Under the pieces are notes generated by a model, which worked only from the letters and a program-made list of their open reading frames with translations, made no database searches and was not told the DNA's origin. From positions 1-64,000 of the forward strand of contig JAJVIH010000062.1 in NCBI GenBank assembly GCA_022072125.1: a DNA stretch of 64,000 nt, written 5' to 3'. Shown piece after piece: positions 36,339 to 44,633 of this stretch (position 1 is its first letter; the number at the start of each line of letters is the position of its first letter). Source of the stretch: Myxococcota bacterium. Lineage in GTDB: Bacteria; Myxococcota; JAJVIH01. Both the position numbers and the translations under genes were made by a program.

Positions 36339-37919
36339 ATGGCCAATGTTCTTGTCATCAATGCAGGCAGCCAGGAGACCCGTGTCGCTCTCGTCGAAGA
36401 CGGATTGATCAGCGAGTATTATCTCGAACGGAAAAAAGACCGGGGCATCGTCGGCAACATTTATAAAGGCAAGGTCGCGCGCGTTCTGCCGGGCATGCAG
36501 GCGGCGTTTGTGGATATCGGCATGGAAAAGGCCGCGTTCCTCTACGCCGGCGATGTGCTGGACGCGCAATTCGGCATGTTCGACATGCTGGGCGAGGACG
36601 TGGACGACGGCGAGGACGACGAGGGCGGGGACGATGATGACCGCGGACGGCGCGGGCGCGGACGCAATGGCCGGGATCGCCGCGGACGCCGTCCGCGCAA
36701 GGTCCGTCCGCCGATCAAATCCATTGATTCGCTGCTCAAGGAAGGCCAGGACATCGTCGTCCAGGTCGCCAAGGACCCCATCGGCACCAAGGGCGCCCGC
36801 CTGACCACGCATATCACCCTGCCCGGACGCCACCTGGTGTTCATGCCCACGGTCGAGCATGTGGGAATTTCCCGCCGCATTGAAAGCGCGAAGGAACGCG
36901 CCCGCCTGCGCGAGATCATCGAATCGGTCCGTCCCAAGGGGACCGGGTTCATCGTGCGCACCGCCGCCGCGGATATCCCCCGCGACCATCTGCGCGCTGA
37001 CGTGGAGTTCCTGATCAACCTGTGGAACGACATCCTGCGCCGGTCGGAAAAGGTGCCCGCCCCCACCAAACTGCACACCGACCTGGACCTGATCCTGCGC
37101 GCCACCCGCGACCTCTTCACCACCGAGGTGGACAAGCTGGTGATTGACAATCCGAAGGAGTTCGACCGGCTCAAGTTCTTTGTCCGGACGTTCATGCCCC
37201 GCCGGGCCGCGCATATCGAGCATTATACCGGCTCCGAACCCATCTTCGACGCCTATGGCATCGAACCGGAACTGGAGCGCGCCCTGCAGCGCAAGGTCTG
37301 GCTGAAATCCGGCGGCTATCTGATCATCGATCAGGCCGAGGCGCTGACCGCGGTGGACGTGAACTCGGGGCGCTACGTCGGCAAAAAAAGCCTGGAAGAA
37401 ACCATCACCAAGATCAACCTGGAAGCGGTGCATGAGATCGTCTACCAGCTCCGGCTGCGCAACCTGGGCGGCATCATCATCCTCGACCTGATTGACATGG
37501 AGGATCAATCCAACCGGGAGCGGGTGTACCGGGAACTCGACGAGGCGCTGAAGAAAGACCGGACCCGCACCAATATCCTGAAAATCAGCGAACTGGGGCT
37601 GGTGCAGATGACGCGCAAGCGCACCCGCGAATCCCTGGGCCGCCTGATGACGCAGGAATGCCCCACCTGCCAGGGAAGGGGATTCATCAAGTCCCACGAC
37701 ACCCTGGCGTACGAAATCGTGCGCAATATCCACCGCCTGAACCTGCGCGAGGAAGACCGCGAGATCGTGGTGGCGGTGAATCCCCATCTGGCGGAGACCC
37801 TGGCGACCTCCGAAAGCGAAAGCCTGTCCGAGGTGGAGGAACAAACCGGCCGCAAGGTGGTGGTCATGCCCATGTCCTCCTTCCCCATCGAGCAATACGA
37901 AATCCGCGTGCGCAAATGA
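36339..37919 (+). CDS. rng: Ribonuclease E/G family endoribonuclease
   Basis: Single-strand-specific endonuclease in mRNA decay and rRNA maturation, 526 residues. It has the S1 domain (residues about 35-150), the catalytic DNase I-like domain with metal-binding Asp340 (LTAVDVNSG) and Asp383 (IIILDLIDM), and the zinc link CPTC (Cys441, Cys444) near the C-terminus. No extended degradosome scaffold follows, so it is closest to RNase G by length. The S1 loop contains an insertion of an acidic run (EDVDDGEDDEGGDDDD) followed directly by an Arg/Gly-rich stretch, which is unusual. The next gene starts with a 4-base ATGA overlap. Confidence 0.9.
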   Translation: MANVLVINAGSQETRVALVEDGLISEYYLERKKDRGIVGNIYKGKVARVLPGMQAAFVDIGMEKAAFLYAGDVLDAQFGMFDMLGEDVDDGEDDEGGDDDDRGRRGRGRNGRDRRGRRPRKVRPPIKSIDSLLKEGQDIVVQVAKDPIGTKGARLTTHITLPGRHLVFMPTVEHVGISRRIESAKERARLREIIESVRPKGTGFIVRTAAADIPRDHLRADVEFLINLWNDILRRSEKVPAPTKLHTDLDLILRATRDLFTTEVDKLVIDNPKEFDRLKFFVRTFMPRRAAHIEHYTGSEPIFDAYGIEPELERALQRKVWLKSGGYLIIDQAEALTAVDVNSGRYVGKKSLEETITKINLEAVHEIVYQLRLRNLGGIIILDLIDMEDQSNRERVYRELDEALKKDRTRTNILKISELGLVQMTRKRTRESLGRLMTQECPTCQGRGFIKSHDTLAYEIVRNIHRLNLREEDREIVVAVNPHLAETLATSESESLSEVEEQTGRKVVVMPMSSFPIEQYEIRVRK

Positions 37920-39292
37920 TCCGGAAAACCGGGGCGGGGTCCTTCGTGCGGCGCTGCTTTCTGTCATGCATTTTCCTTCTGGCGGCGTTGGCCGGTTCGT
38001 GCGCGGCGCGCTACGCCACGCCCGCGGCCGGGCTGCGCCAGGCGGAAATCCTCTCCCGTGATCGCCGGCAGGATGAAGCCATGGACGTGCTCAACCGGGC
38101 GCACCGGGAGCACCCCAACGATATCACGCTGCTGCGGGCGCGCATCCGCCAGGCCGAACTGGTGGGGCGGACGGAAGAGGTGCGCGAGGATTTGATGGAC
38201 CAGGAAAGTTCGCGCCCCGCCATCCACCACTTGGGACTGGGGATGCTGGACGCCGCCAGCGATCCGCTGAAGAACCAGCAGGCGTTCCAGCACTTGGAAA
38301 GGGCCCGCGCCGCATTGCCGGGAGACCCCGAACCGGTTTTCCGGCTTGGGCTGATGCACTACGAACGCGAGGATTTCGATCAGGCGCTCCCCCTGCTGGA
38401 GGAAGCGGCGAAGCTGGGTCCCGATCGCCCGGATATCCTGGTCCCGCTGGCGCTGACCCTGCATTACCTGGGAGAGACGGAAAAAGGGAAAACCGTGCTG
38501 AACCGGGTCATTGAAATGGAACCGGAGCCGGCGGTGGCCGGGCGGGCGCTGGCGGCCTCCAACGCGCTGCGCGATCCCTACCGCACCGTGCCGTCAAAAC
38601 TAAAGACAGAGTTTTTCAGGGCGGCCGCCTGGCTGGAGAAATACGATGTCCCGGGCGAGGCGCTGAACATCCTGCAGCCGATGGTCGAGGCCCACGACAC
38701 CTTTGGCCTCGCCCACGCCTACCTGGGTTTCGCCTACGCCAAGATCGCCAACGACGCGGCGGCCTTCATCCACCTCGACAAGGCGATCACCCTGCTGCCG
38801 GACTATCCCGAACCCTACCTGGTGGCGGGCGAATTGATGTTGCGGCTGGAACGCCCCGCAAAGGCGCGGGATTATTTTCAGGGCGCCATCAAGGCCAATC
38901 CGCTCAACCCCATCGGCTACCAGAAACTGGGCGATCTGCTGATGGCGTCGAGCAATGCGAAGGAGGCCCTGCCGCTCTTCCGCAAGCTGGTCCGCCTGCT
39001 CCCGGAAAGCGCGGACGCCCATTTCAGCCTGGCCGGCGCCCTGGAGGCCAACAACCTGCGCACCGAGGCGGAGGAGCATTACCGCGAGGCCGCCCGCATC
39101 CGTCCCCAGAGCCTGAAAACCTGGCTCAAACTCGCGGCCATTCACGCGGGTGAATATGTGGTGGAGAAAGACAAAAAAGCCCGGAAGCGCCACCTGGAAG
39201 AGGCCCGCAAGGCGATAGACGAAGCCCTCAAACTCGACCCGCGAAACCAGATCGCCCGTGAAATCCTCACCCGCATGGGCGAGGAGGAATAA
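37916..39292 (+). CDS. TPR-repeat lipoprotein
   Basis: A 458-residue lipoprotein. The signal sequence ends at ALAGSC (Cys29), followed by about ten TPR-type repeats (AEILSRDRRQDEAMDVLNRAHREHP; YHYERED; YEPYLVAGELMLRLERPAKARDYFQGA). TPRs mediate protein-protein contact. It overlaps the stop codon of the RNase gene by four bases (ATGA), so it is translationally coupled, an unexpected pairing. ATG 37916 is the overlap start; an in-frame upstream extension is within the RNase gene. It converges on the poly-gamma-glutamate operon. Confidence 0.85.
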   Translation: MIRKTGAGSFVRRCFLSCIFLLAALAGSCAARYATPAAGLRQAEILSRDRRQDEAMDVLNRAHREHPNDITLLRARIRQAELVGRTEEVREDLMDQESSRPAIHHLGLGMLDAASDPLKNQQAFQHLERARAALPGDPEPVFRLGLMHYEREDFDQALPLLEEAAKLGPDRPDILVPLALTLHYLGETEKGKTVLNRVIEMEPEPAVAGRALAASNALRDPYRTVPSKLKTEFFRAAAWLEKYDVPGEALNILQPMVEAHDTFGLAHAYLGFAYAKIANDAAAFIHLDKAITLLPDYPEPYLVAGELMLRLERPAKARDYFQGAIKANPLNPIGYQKLGDLLMASSNAKEALPLFRKLVRLLPESADAHFSLAGALEANNLRTEAEEHYREAARIRPQSLKTWLKLAAIHAGEYVVEKDKKARKRHLEEARKAIDEALKLDPRNQIAREILTRMGEEE

Positions 39293-39309
39293 CCCCGCCC
39301 GCGCCCCGG

Positions 39310-40461
39310 TCAAACCATGCGCTCGGGGTGACGCTTTTCCTTGCCGCGGCTGGTCACCTGCAGCAGGCGGAATCCGAGATCGGATCGCACGAAGGCGTAA
39401 AGCAGCACGAAGATCACCACCAGCACTCCGCCGGCCAGCGGCTTGTTGTATTCGTCCTGGTAGAAAATTTTTCCCTGGCCGGCCACCGGCATGGTCTGCG
39501 GGGTAAGCGGAAAACCATAGCGCTCCGCCAGGTTTTCGATGCGCACCAGATGAATCACCGGCACGTTATCCCGGATGAACCGCAGCATGACCGAGTCGGC
39601 CAGATCCACCGCTCCCGCGGGGGCGGTGAGGTTGAGGCCCTCCTTGAACTGACGCTTGCCCACGCTGGAGCCCACCGACACGGTTCCGCCGCCGACATTG
39701 ACATAGGCGCGGATGGGTTTTTCACCCGCGGCGGTGCGGTACATGGCCATGCGCTGCTCCACGCTTTCGTTGAAGTCGCTGGCCTGAATCAACGGCAGGG
39801 CGTGCCGCTCGGTGATCGCCGCGCGCAGGAGTTTGCGTCCGTCGGCCGTCATGCCGAGACCGCGATCTTCCAGGCCGCCCAGCGAAGAGGCCATCGAACG
39901 GTACGGAAACACCTTGTTGACGAAGAGCAATTTTTCCTGATCCAGCCACAGAAACTCGGGATGGTTGGCGCCCCACTGCGACGAGGATGCGCTGGCGATG
40001 GCGACCACGTTGAGATTCAGCGCCTTGGCGGCGGCGTAGACGCAGATATTCAGGGCGGGGAATGAACCGCTCATGCCCACCGCGATGGTGTCGCCGTTTT
40101 CAACCCCCGCGCGCCGCAGGAGTTGCACCACCATGGCGGCGAAATTCGGATTGACGGTCGTCTGCTTGGCCGCCAGCAGACCGGGGTCGCTGGTCACCGG
40201 GCTCATGTTGGCGCCGATCAGCCCCGATTCCGCCGGATCGGATTCCCTGTCTATGGGACCCAGCAGGCGGATACGCTCCGCCTTGATATGCTCAAACGCC
40301 TGTTTGGCGATGTTGGCGGCCTGAAGCTTTTCCTTGTAGTGGGGCTGCACACGCCGGATCTGATAGGTCTCGACCCCATATACTCCGGCGAGCGCCAGCA
40401 GGGCGACCGTGAACAACACGACCCGGGGCACGCGGCGGGGCCGCCAGTAAATCCGGATCAC
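39310..40461 (-). CDS. pgsW: Poly-gamma-glutamate system protein, PgsW-like
   Basis: A 383-residue membrane protein with an N-terminal helix (about 13-30), a large soluble region with a conserved glycine-rich nucleotide-binding-like motif (VGMSGSFPALNICVYAAAKAL) and a further helix near 345-365. It matches the PgsW-type protein often found next to pgsBC in non-Bacillus poly-gamma-glutamate loci. Its reaction is not established. GTG start at 40461 overlaps the pgsC stop by 4 bases. Third gene of the pgsB-pgsC-pgsW unit. Confidence 0.72.
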   Translation of the reverse strand: MIRIYWRPRRVPRVVLFTVALLALAGVYGVETYQIRRVQPHYKEKLQAANIAKQAFEHIKAERIRLLGPIDRESDPAESGLIGANMSPVTSDPGLLAAKQTTVNPNFAAMVVQLLRRAGVENGDTIAVGMSGSFPALNICVYAAAKALNLNVVAIASASSSQWGANHPEFLWLDQEKLLFVNKVFPYRSMASSLGGLEDRGLGMTADGRKLLRAAITERHALPLIQASDFNESVEQRMAMYRTAAGEKPIRAYVNVGGGTVSVGSSVGKRQFKEGLNLTAPAGAVDLADSVMLRFIRDNVPVIHLVRIENLAERYGFPLTPQTMPVAGQGKIFYQDEYNKPLAGGVLVVIFVLLYAFVRSDLGFRLLQVTSRGKEKRHPERMV

Positions 40462-40919
40462 GCGGGCAACTCCTGCCCCATCACCAGCACCAGCACCAGA
40501 CGCACCACGCAGGCGGCGATCAACAGGACGCTCATGGTCTCGATGACGCCCTGGCGCTCCAGCCAGATGCCGATCAAACCGGGGATGATGTAGCCGATCA
40601 CCTGGATTTCATGGTCAGGATAGGCCGTGGACAACAGCGCCCCGCCCATCTGATGAGCCATCATGCCCAGCAGGTAGCCGATCAGGATCATCAGCACAGT
40701 GCGCCGGCGCCCATAGAGAATCAGCACGGCGGAGAGGGCGTGAACCAGCGCAAAGGTGGCGAATCCCGCGCCGATGGTCAGGGCCACGTCAACCGGCCGG
40801 TGCAGATACAGGGCGATATAGCCCGGCACCACCATGCCGCCTGCCGCCAGCCCGAACAGTTCCGAGAAAAACAAGCTGACCGCCAGCCCGATGCCTATGG
40901 ATACAGGAAGAACGCCCAT
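40458..40919 (-). CDS. pgsC: Poly-gamma-glutamate biosynthesis protein PgsC/CapC
   Basis: A 153-residue integral membrane protein with four or five predicted helices (SIGIGLAVSLFFSELFGLAAGGMVVPGYIAL; VDVALTIGAGFATFALVHALSAVLILYG; TVLMILIGYLLGMMAHQMGG). It is the membrane subunit of the poly-gamma-glutamate synthase complex. ATG 40919 overlaps the last base of pgsB's stop codon, so the two genes are translationally coupled. Confidence 0.85.
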   Translation of the reverse strand: MGVLPVSIGIGLAVSLFFSELFGLAAGGMVVPGYIALYLHRPVDVALTIGAGFATFALVHALSAVLILYGRRRTVLMILIGYLLGMMAHQMGGALLSTAYPDHEIQVIGYIIPGLIGIWLERQGVIETMSVLLIAACVVRLVLVLVMGQELPA

Positions 40920-42112
40920 CAGAACGACTCGACAAATGAACTGCGGTTACGGAAATACTGGACGATATCCAGCCCCTGGTTGCCGATATTGCCCATGCCC
41001 ATGACCACGGAGGATTGACCGGACAATCCCACCACGGTCTCGAAAATTTCATCCACGCGCTGGTCCTCGCCAAACACCATCTTGAGATCGGGCAGTCCAT
41101 GGCGGATGGCCTCGCGGGCGAATACGTAGGTTCCGCTGCCAATCAACAGGTAGTGATCGGCCTCGGGCCACTGGGCGCAAGCCTCGCCAAGCTGGCGGGA
41201 ACGATCCGCCCGGTCCGCCCGGCAATTGAAGACCGCGATGCGGGTCTCGACCTCCGGATAACGCTCCAGCGCCATCCGCCACAAACGCCCGGTGGATTCG
41301 GGATCGTTGGCGGCGAAGGCGTTGATGAAGACAATCCGCCGGCCGAAAAACTGCAGTTCATGGACCGTCATGGCCCCGGGATCGGGGCGCGTTTTCTGCA
41401 TGCCGCGCAGCCCCGTCGCGCGATCCACTCCCGCCGATTCGCAGACCCGCAGCGCGAGGGCGACATTTTCCTTGTGCTCGACGTAGGAGAACCCGGCCAT
41501 CTCGCTGTCGGTCACCGCATCCACATCGTCTCCGGAGATGGCGGACACCGTGCTGCCCCGGTCGCGGGCCGCCTGTTCCAGAATCCCGAGATGACGGCGT
41601 TCGGCGGTGAAAAGAGCGCCCTTCACCGGCGTCATGCCGCACAGCGCCCAGGCGACATCGGTCTCCGTGGGACCCATGACATCCAGGTGATCGGCGCGCG
41701 CATTGGTGATCACGCCATGGGTGGCGTTGATCAACCGGAATTCGCTCAGGCTTTGCAGCATGGGGTGAACCGCCATGCATTCCAGCACAAGCGCCTGGGC
41801 GCCCGCCTTGCGCGCGGTGGCGACAATGCGCACCTGTTCAATCACATTGGGTTTGGACGGGCGGAACACCGGATATTCCTGGCCGTCGGGCATGATCATG
41901 CGGGCGAGGGTGCCGGTGGTCTTCGCGCAGGTGACAATCCCCGCTTCGCGCAGCCCCGCCGCAATCAGGCGGGTGACGCTGGATTTGCCCCGTGTGCCAT
42001 TGACATGGATGCGGATGGGAATGGCGCGCAGGTTGCGGCGGTGAAGCACGAATTCCACCGTCCCCAGAATGACGAGCACAACGCTGATGACTGCGAGGAT
42101 AACTGGACCCAT
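40919..42112 (-). CDS. pgsB: Poly-gamma-glutamate synthase PgsB/CapB
   Basis: A 397-residue ATP-dependent amide ligase related to Mur ligases. One N-terminal membrane helix (about 4-22) is followed by the P-loop VNGTRGKSS (37-45) and Mur-ligase-like motifs (VLECMAVHP, ITNARADHLDVMG, FINAFAANDPEST). It polymerises glutamate through the gamma-carboxyl, giving capsule-forming poly-gamma-glutamate. ATG 42112 is chosen because the helix and family start there; the frame is open to 42433 but that part is not conserved. No pgsA/capA partner is in the window, so it may lie elsewhere. Confidence 0.9.
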   Translation of the reverse strand: MGPVILAVISVVLVILGTVEFVLHRRNLRAIPIRIHVNGTRGKSSVTRLIAAGLREAGIVTCAKTTGTLARMIMPDGQEYPVFRPSKPNVIEQVRIVATARKAGAQALVLECMAVHPMLQSLSEFRLINATHGVITNARADHLDVMGPTETDVAWALCGMTPVKGALFTAERRHLGILEQAARDRGSTVSAISGDDVDAVTDSEMAGFSYVEHKENVALALRVCESAGVDRATGLRGMQKTRPDPGAMTVHELQFFGRRIVFINAFAANDPESTGRLWRMALERYPEVETRIAVFNCRADRADRSRQLGEACAQWPEADHYLLIGSGTYVFAREAIRHGLPDLKMVFGEDQRVDEIFETVVGLSGQSSVVMGMGNIGNQGLDIVQYFRNRSSFVESF

Positions 42113-42433
42113 GGTCACGCACAGGACCGCTGGCGCGGCCTTCCGGCGTCCCCCACCATTAGCGGGATTGCCCCACGGGAGCAAGCGGAATGTGGGAAGG
42201 CGCCCCGGTTTTGGAGAGCGAACGGGATTTGTCTGTCCGCACATTCCCCCCTCCATTTTCCAGGAGCCGGGAGCGCGGGTCTTCAGATTTCTGATTTCCA
42301 TCCCGGCTGGCGCCAAAAATGTGAAAGCGGATTGTCGGCGAAGAAGGGAACAACCGGGGGCTCCAGCTTTCACGATTCGTAATACAGACGATAAATCAAT
42401 GACCTGAAAAATCCCTTCCAAGGAACCAGACAA

Positions 42434-42450
42434 TTGGCACGGGGATTGCT
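42434..42450 (+). promoter_or_regulatory. Sigma-54 (-24/-12) promoter of the cysteine-rich lipoprotein
   Basis: TTGGCACG-N4-TTGCT, a full match to the sigma-54 core consensus with the correct ten-base spacing between GG and GC. Predicted start near 42461, leaving about 14 bases before ATG 42475, which contain a GAGGG ribosome binding site. Confidence 0.85.
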
Positions 42451-42474
42451 ATAACCTCTTCCATGAGGGCTGCC

Positions 42475-44463
42475 ATGCTGCAAAAAACCACTGTTTTTCT
42501 TTCCCTGTTCACTCTGACGCTGTTGACCGGATGCGGCGCCACCCTGATTGGCGGCGAAGACGTCTCCACCCCCATTGACCGGGATTCAGGCGTTCCCTCC
42601 GATGGCGGGGCGCCCGCGGATGGCGGAGGCCCCGGCGACGCCGGCAAGCCGGACGCCCATTGCGAGAATGTGGGCTGCCCGGCCATTGGTCTCGTTTGCG
42701 GCCCGGGTGAAGTCGAAGGCGTCAAACCGGGAGAGTGCTGTCCTTCCTGCATTCCCGCGACGGACGGGGGCAATCCCTGCAAGGATGTCGCCTGCCCGGA
42801 CATCATGCCGGAATGCCGCCCGGGGGAGGTCTTTGGAACGGCGCCCGGAGAATGTTGTCCACGCTGCCTGCCGGGAGACGAGGATGGCGGCCAACCGGAT
42901 GTGAATCCCTGCGAAGCGGTGGACTGCCCGGCCGTGGAGCCGATATGCAAGCCCGGGGAAAAGGCGGGCGTCAAGCCTGGCGAATGTTGCCCCTCCTGCA
43001 TTCCCAGCCCGGATCTCACCGCGTGCAAACAGGACAGCGACTGCGCCAAGGTCCCCAGGGCCTGCTGCACCTGTGGATATGACGGTGATTTCACCTCCAT
43101 CAACGCCAGCCACGTGAAAGATTACGAACAAAACCTGTGCCCCAAGGGCGTCGCCTGCGCGCCCTGCATGCCGGGCGGCCACCCCGACAAAAACATCCCC
43201 TGGTGTAAATCAGGGCAATGCGCCCTGCGGGCGCCGCCTGAACAATGTCCGCAGATCAAATGCGCGCAACAGTGCCCCACCGGGTTCGCCCGGGATGAGA
43301 AGGGCTGCCAGACCTGCAACTGCGAACCAGCTCCGGACATGAAGGCGTGCAAGCAGGTGTCCGACTGCGTGATGGCGAAAAACACCTGCTGCAGTTGCGG
43401 ATCACCCGGCGAGATGACCGCCGTCAACCGCAACTTCAAGGAGCAGTTTGAAAAGGGTCTGTGCCGGGAAAACCAGGGTTGCGGCGGCGGCTGCCCCATG
43501 CCCCCGCCCAACACCACCACACTCGCCTGCACGAATAACCAATGCGTCCTCTGCCCAGGCAGCCCTGGACCGGAGTGCGTGGCGACCGGCGAACGCGACA
43601 AATACAACTGCCCTGTCTGGAAATGCGAGCCGGTTTGCCCGCCGGCCATGCCCGTCTGCCCCAATGGCGCAAGGCCAACCTGTGTGACCAGCCCGGGAAA
43701 TCCCTGCCCGGTCTGCACCTGTCCAGATACCTGCATGCCCGTCGCCTGCGACCTGGCGTGCGCCTATGGCTACAAAACCGATGACAAGGGATGCGAACTC
43801 TGCGCCTGCAAACCGGAGGGCTCCTGCCCGACCAATCCACCCAACCAGTGCGAGAGTTCCCACGCCTGCCAGTGGACCGGAAGCAATTGCGTGCGCTCCC
43901 CCAAATATCATTGCGTGAGCACCGGCGGATCGTGGGATGGCCAGTCCTGCTCGTGTCCCACTGGCAAACGCCTGGAAGACTTGAACTGCGTGGACAACGC
44001 CTGCGCGCCGGTGCAATGCCGCATCGCCTGCCCGGATGGCTTCGCCACCGACGCCAAGGGCTGCAAACTGTGCCAGTGCGCCAAATCCGAGGACCCCATC
44101 TGCCTGCCCCTCAATGTGGAGCCGTTCGCCATGTCCGGATGCCGCACCCCGCCAGGGCTGGCGCGGCCGACGGGAGTGGTCCTGCGCTCCACCGCGGAAT
44201 TGAACGGCTTCTACAAAACCTTTGGATGCGCCAGTTCGCCGCCGAAGGTGGATTTCACCAAACAGATGGTGGTTGTGGCGGTCAAGGGAAATGGCGGATG
44301 CAAGGCCGAGGGCAAGGTCGAATCCGCGATGGAATGCCGCCTCGAAACCAGCGTGCTGGCGAAGTTCACTTTCGAGGGCCAGTGCAGGCTGTTCATTGAA
44401 GTATTCGCTGGGGCCGTGCTGGATCGGGTGGACAAAAAACCGGTCCGCTTCCACGGCCCCTGA
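42475..44463 (+). CDS. Cysteine-rich lipoprotein with VWC-like and antistasin-like modules
   Basis: 662 residues. Lipoprotein signal with LLTGC (Cys20), an Asp/Gly-rich linker, then modules: three VWC-like units (C-x3-CP...GECCPSC; encoded at 42661-43005), two units of type CKQxSDC...CCxCG (43021-43120 and 43345-43440), and three antistasin-like units with CPxGFxxDxxGCxxCxC spacing (43246-43323, about 43733-43809, 44005-44082). A C-terminal domain of about 120 residues (VDFTKQMVVVAVKG) is different in type. Antistasin domains are serine protease inhibitors in animals; VWC domains bind proteins. Such modules are rare in bacteria. ATG 42475 is set by the GAGGG and the sigma-54 start; an ATG at 42463 is also in frame. 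Confidence 0.82.
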   Translation: MLQKTTVFLSLFTLTLLTGCGATLIGGEDVSTPIDRDSGVPSDGGAPADGGGPGDAGKPDAHCENVGCPAIGLVCGPGEVEGVKPGECCPSCIPATDGGNPCKDVACPDIMPECRPGEVFGTAPGECCPRCLPGDEDGGQPDVNPCEAVDCPAVEPICKPGEKAGVKPGECCPSCIPSPDLTACKQDSDCAKVPRACCTCGYDGDFTSINASHVKDYEQNLCPKGVACAPCMPGGHPDKNIPWCKSGQCALRAPPEQCPQIKCAQQCPTGFARDEKGCQTCNCEPAPDMKACKQVSDCVMAKNTCCSCGSPGEMTAVNRNFKEQFEKGLCRENQGCGGGCPMPPPNTTTLACTNNQCVLCPGSPGPECVATGERDKYNCPVWKCEPVCPPAMPVCPNGARPTCVTSPGNPCPVCTCPDTCMPVACDLACAYGYKTDDKGCELCACKPEGSCPTNPPNQCESSHACQWTGSNCVRSPKYHCVSTGGSWDGQSCSCPTGKRLEDLNCVDNACAPVQCRIACPDGFATDAKGCKLCQCAKSEDPICLPLNVEPFAMSGCRTPPGLARPTGVVLRSTAELNGFYKTFGCASSPPKVDFTKQMVVVAVKGNGGCKAEGKVESAMECRLETSVLAKFTFEGQCRLFIEVFAGAVLDRVDKKPVRFHGP

Positions 44464-44510
44464 TCAGGTTCCACGTCACTCTCCGGCAGCCACCAATTGT
44501 GACGGGGAAA

Positions 44511-44538
44511 ACCCCGCCGGGCTTTCACCCGGCGGGGT
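44511..44538. terminator. GC-rich hairpin between convergent genes
   Basis: An 11-bp perfect stem (44511-44521 against 44528-44538) with a 6-base loop, 48 bases after the stop codon of the cysteine-rich lipoprotein. A4 precedes it, giving a short U-run on the minus strand, so it may work in both directions, though the T-tract on the plus side is poor. Confidence 0.6.
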
Positions 44539-44633
44539 TCGCTTTGAGGTTCTGATGACCGGGTGAAGGATGCCTGGCGAAGCATTCCGGAACTCCCCCA
44601 TCCGCAACACCGCCTGACAATGGCCGTCCGGCG

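Noticed and set aside
35895-37967. 690-codon open frame on the minus strand
   Set aside because: Complement of the RNase E/G gene; the plus strand encodes a clear family, so this is an artefact of high GC.
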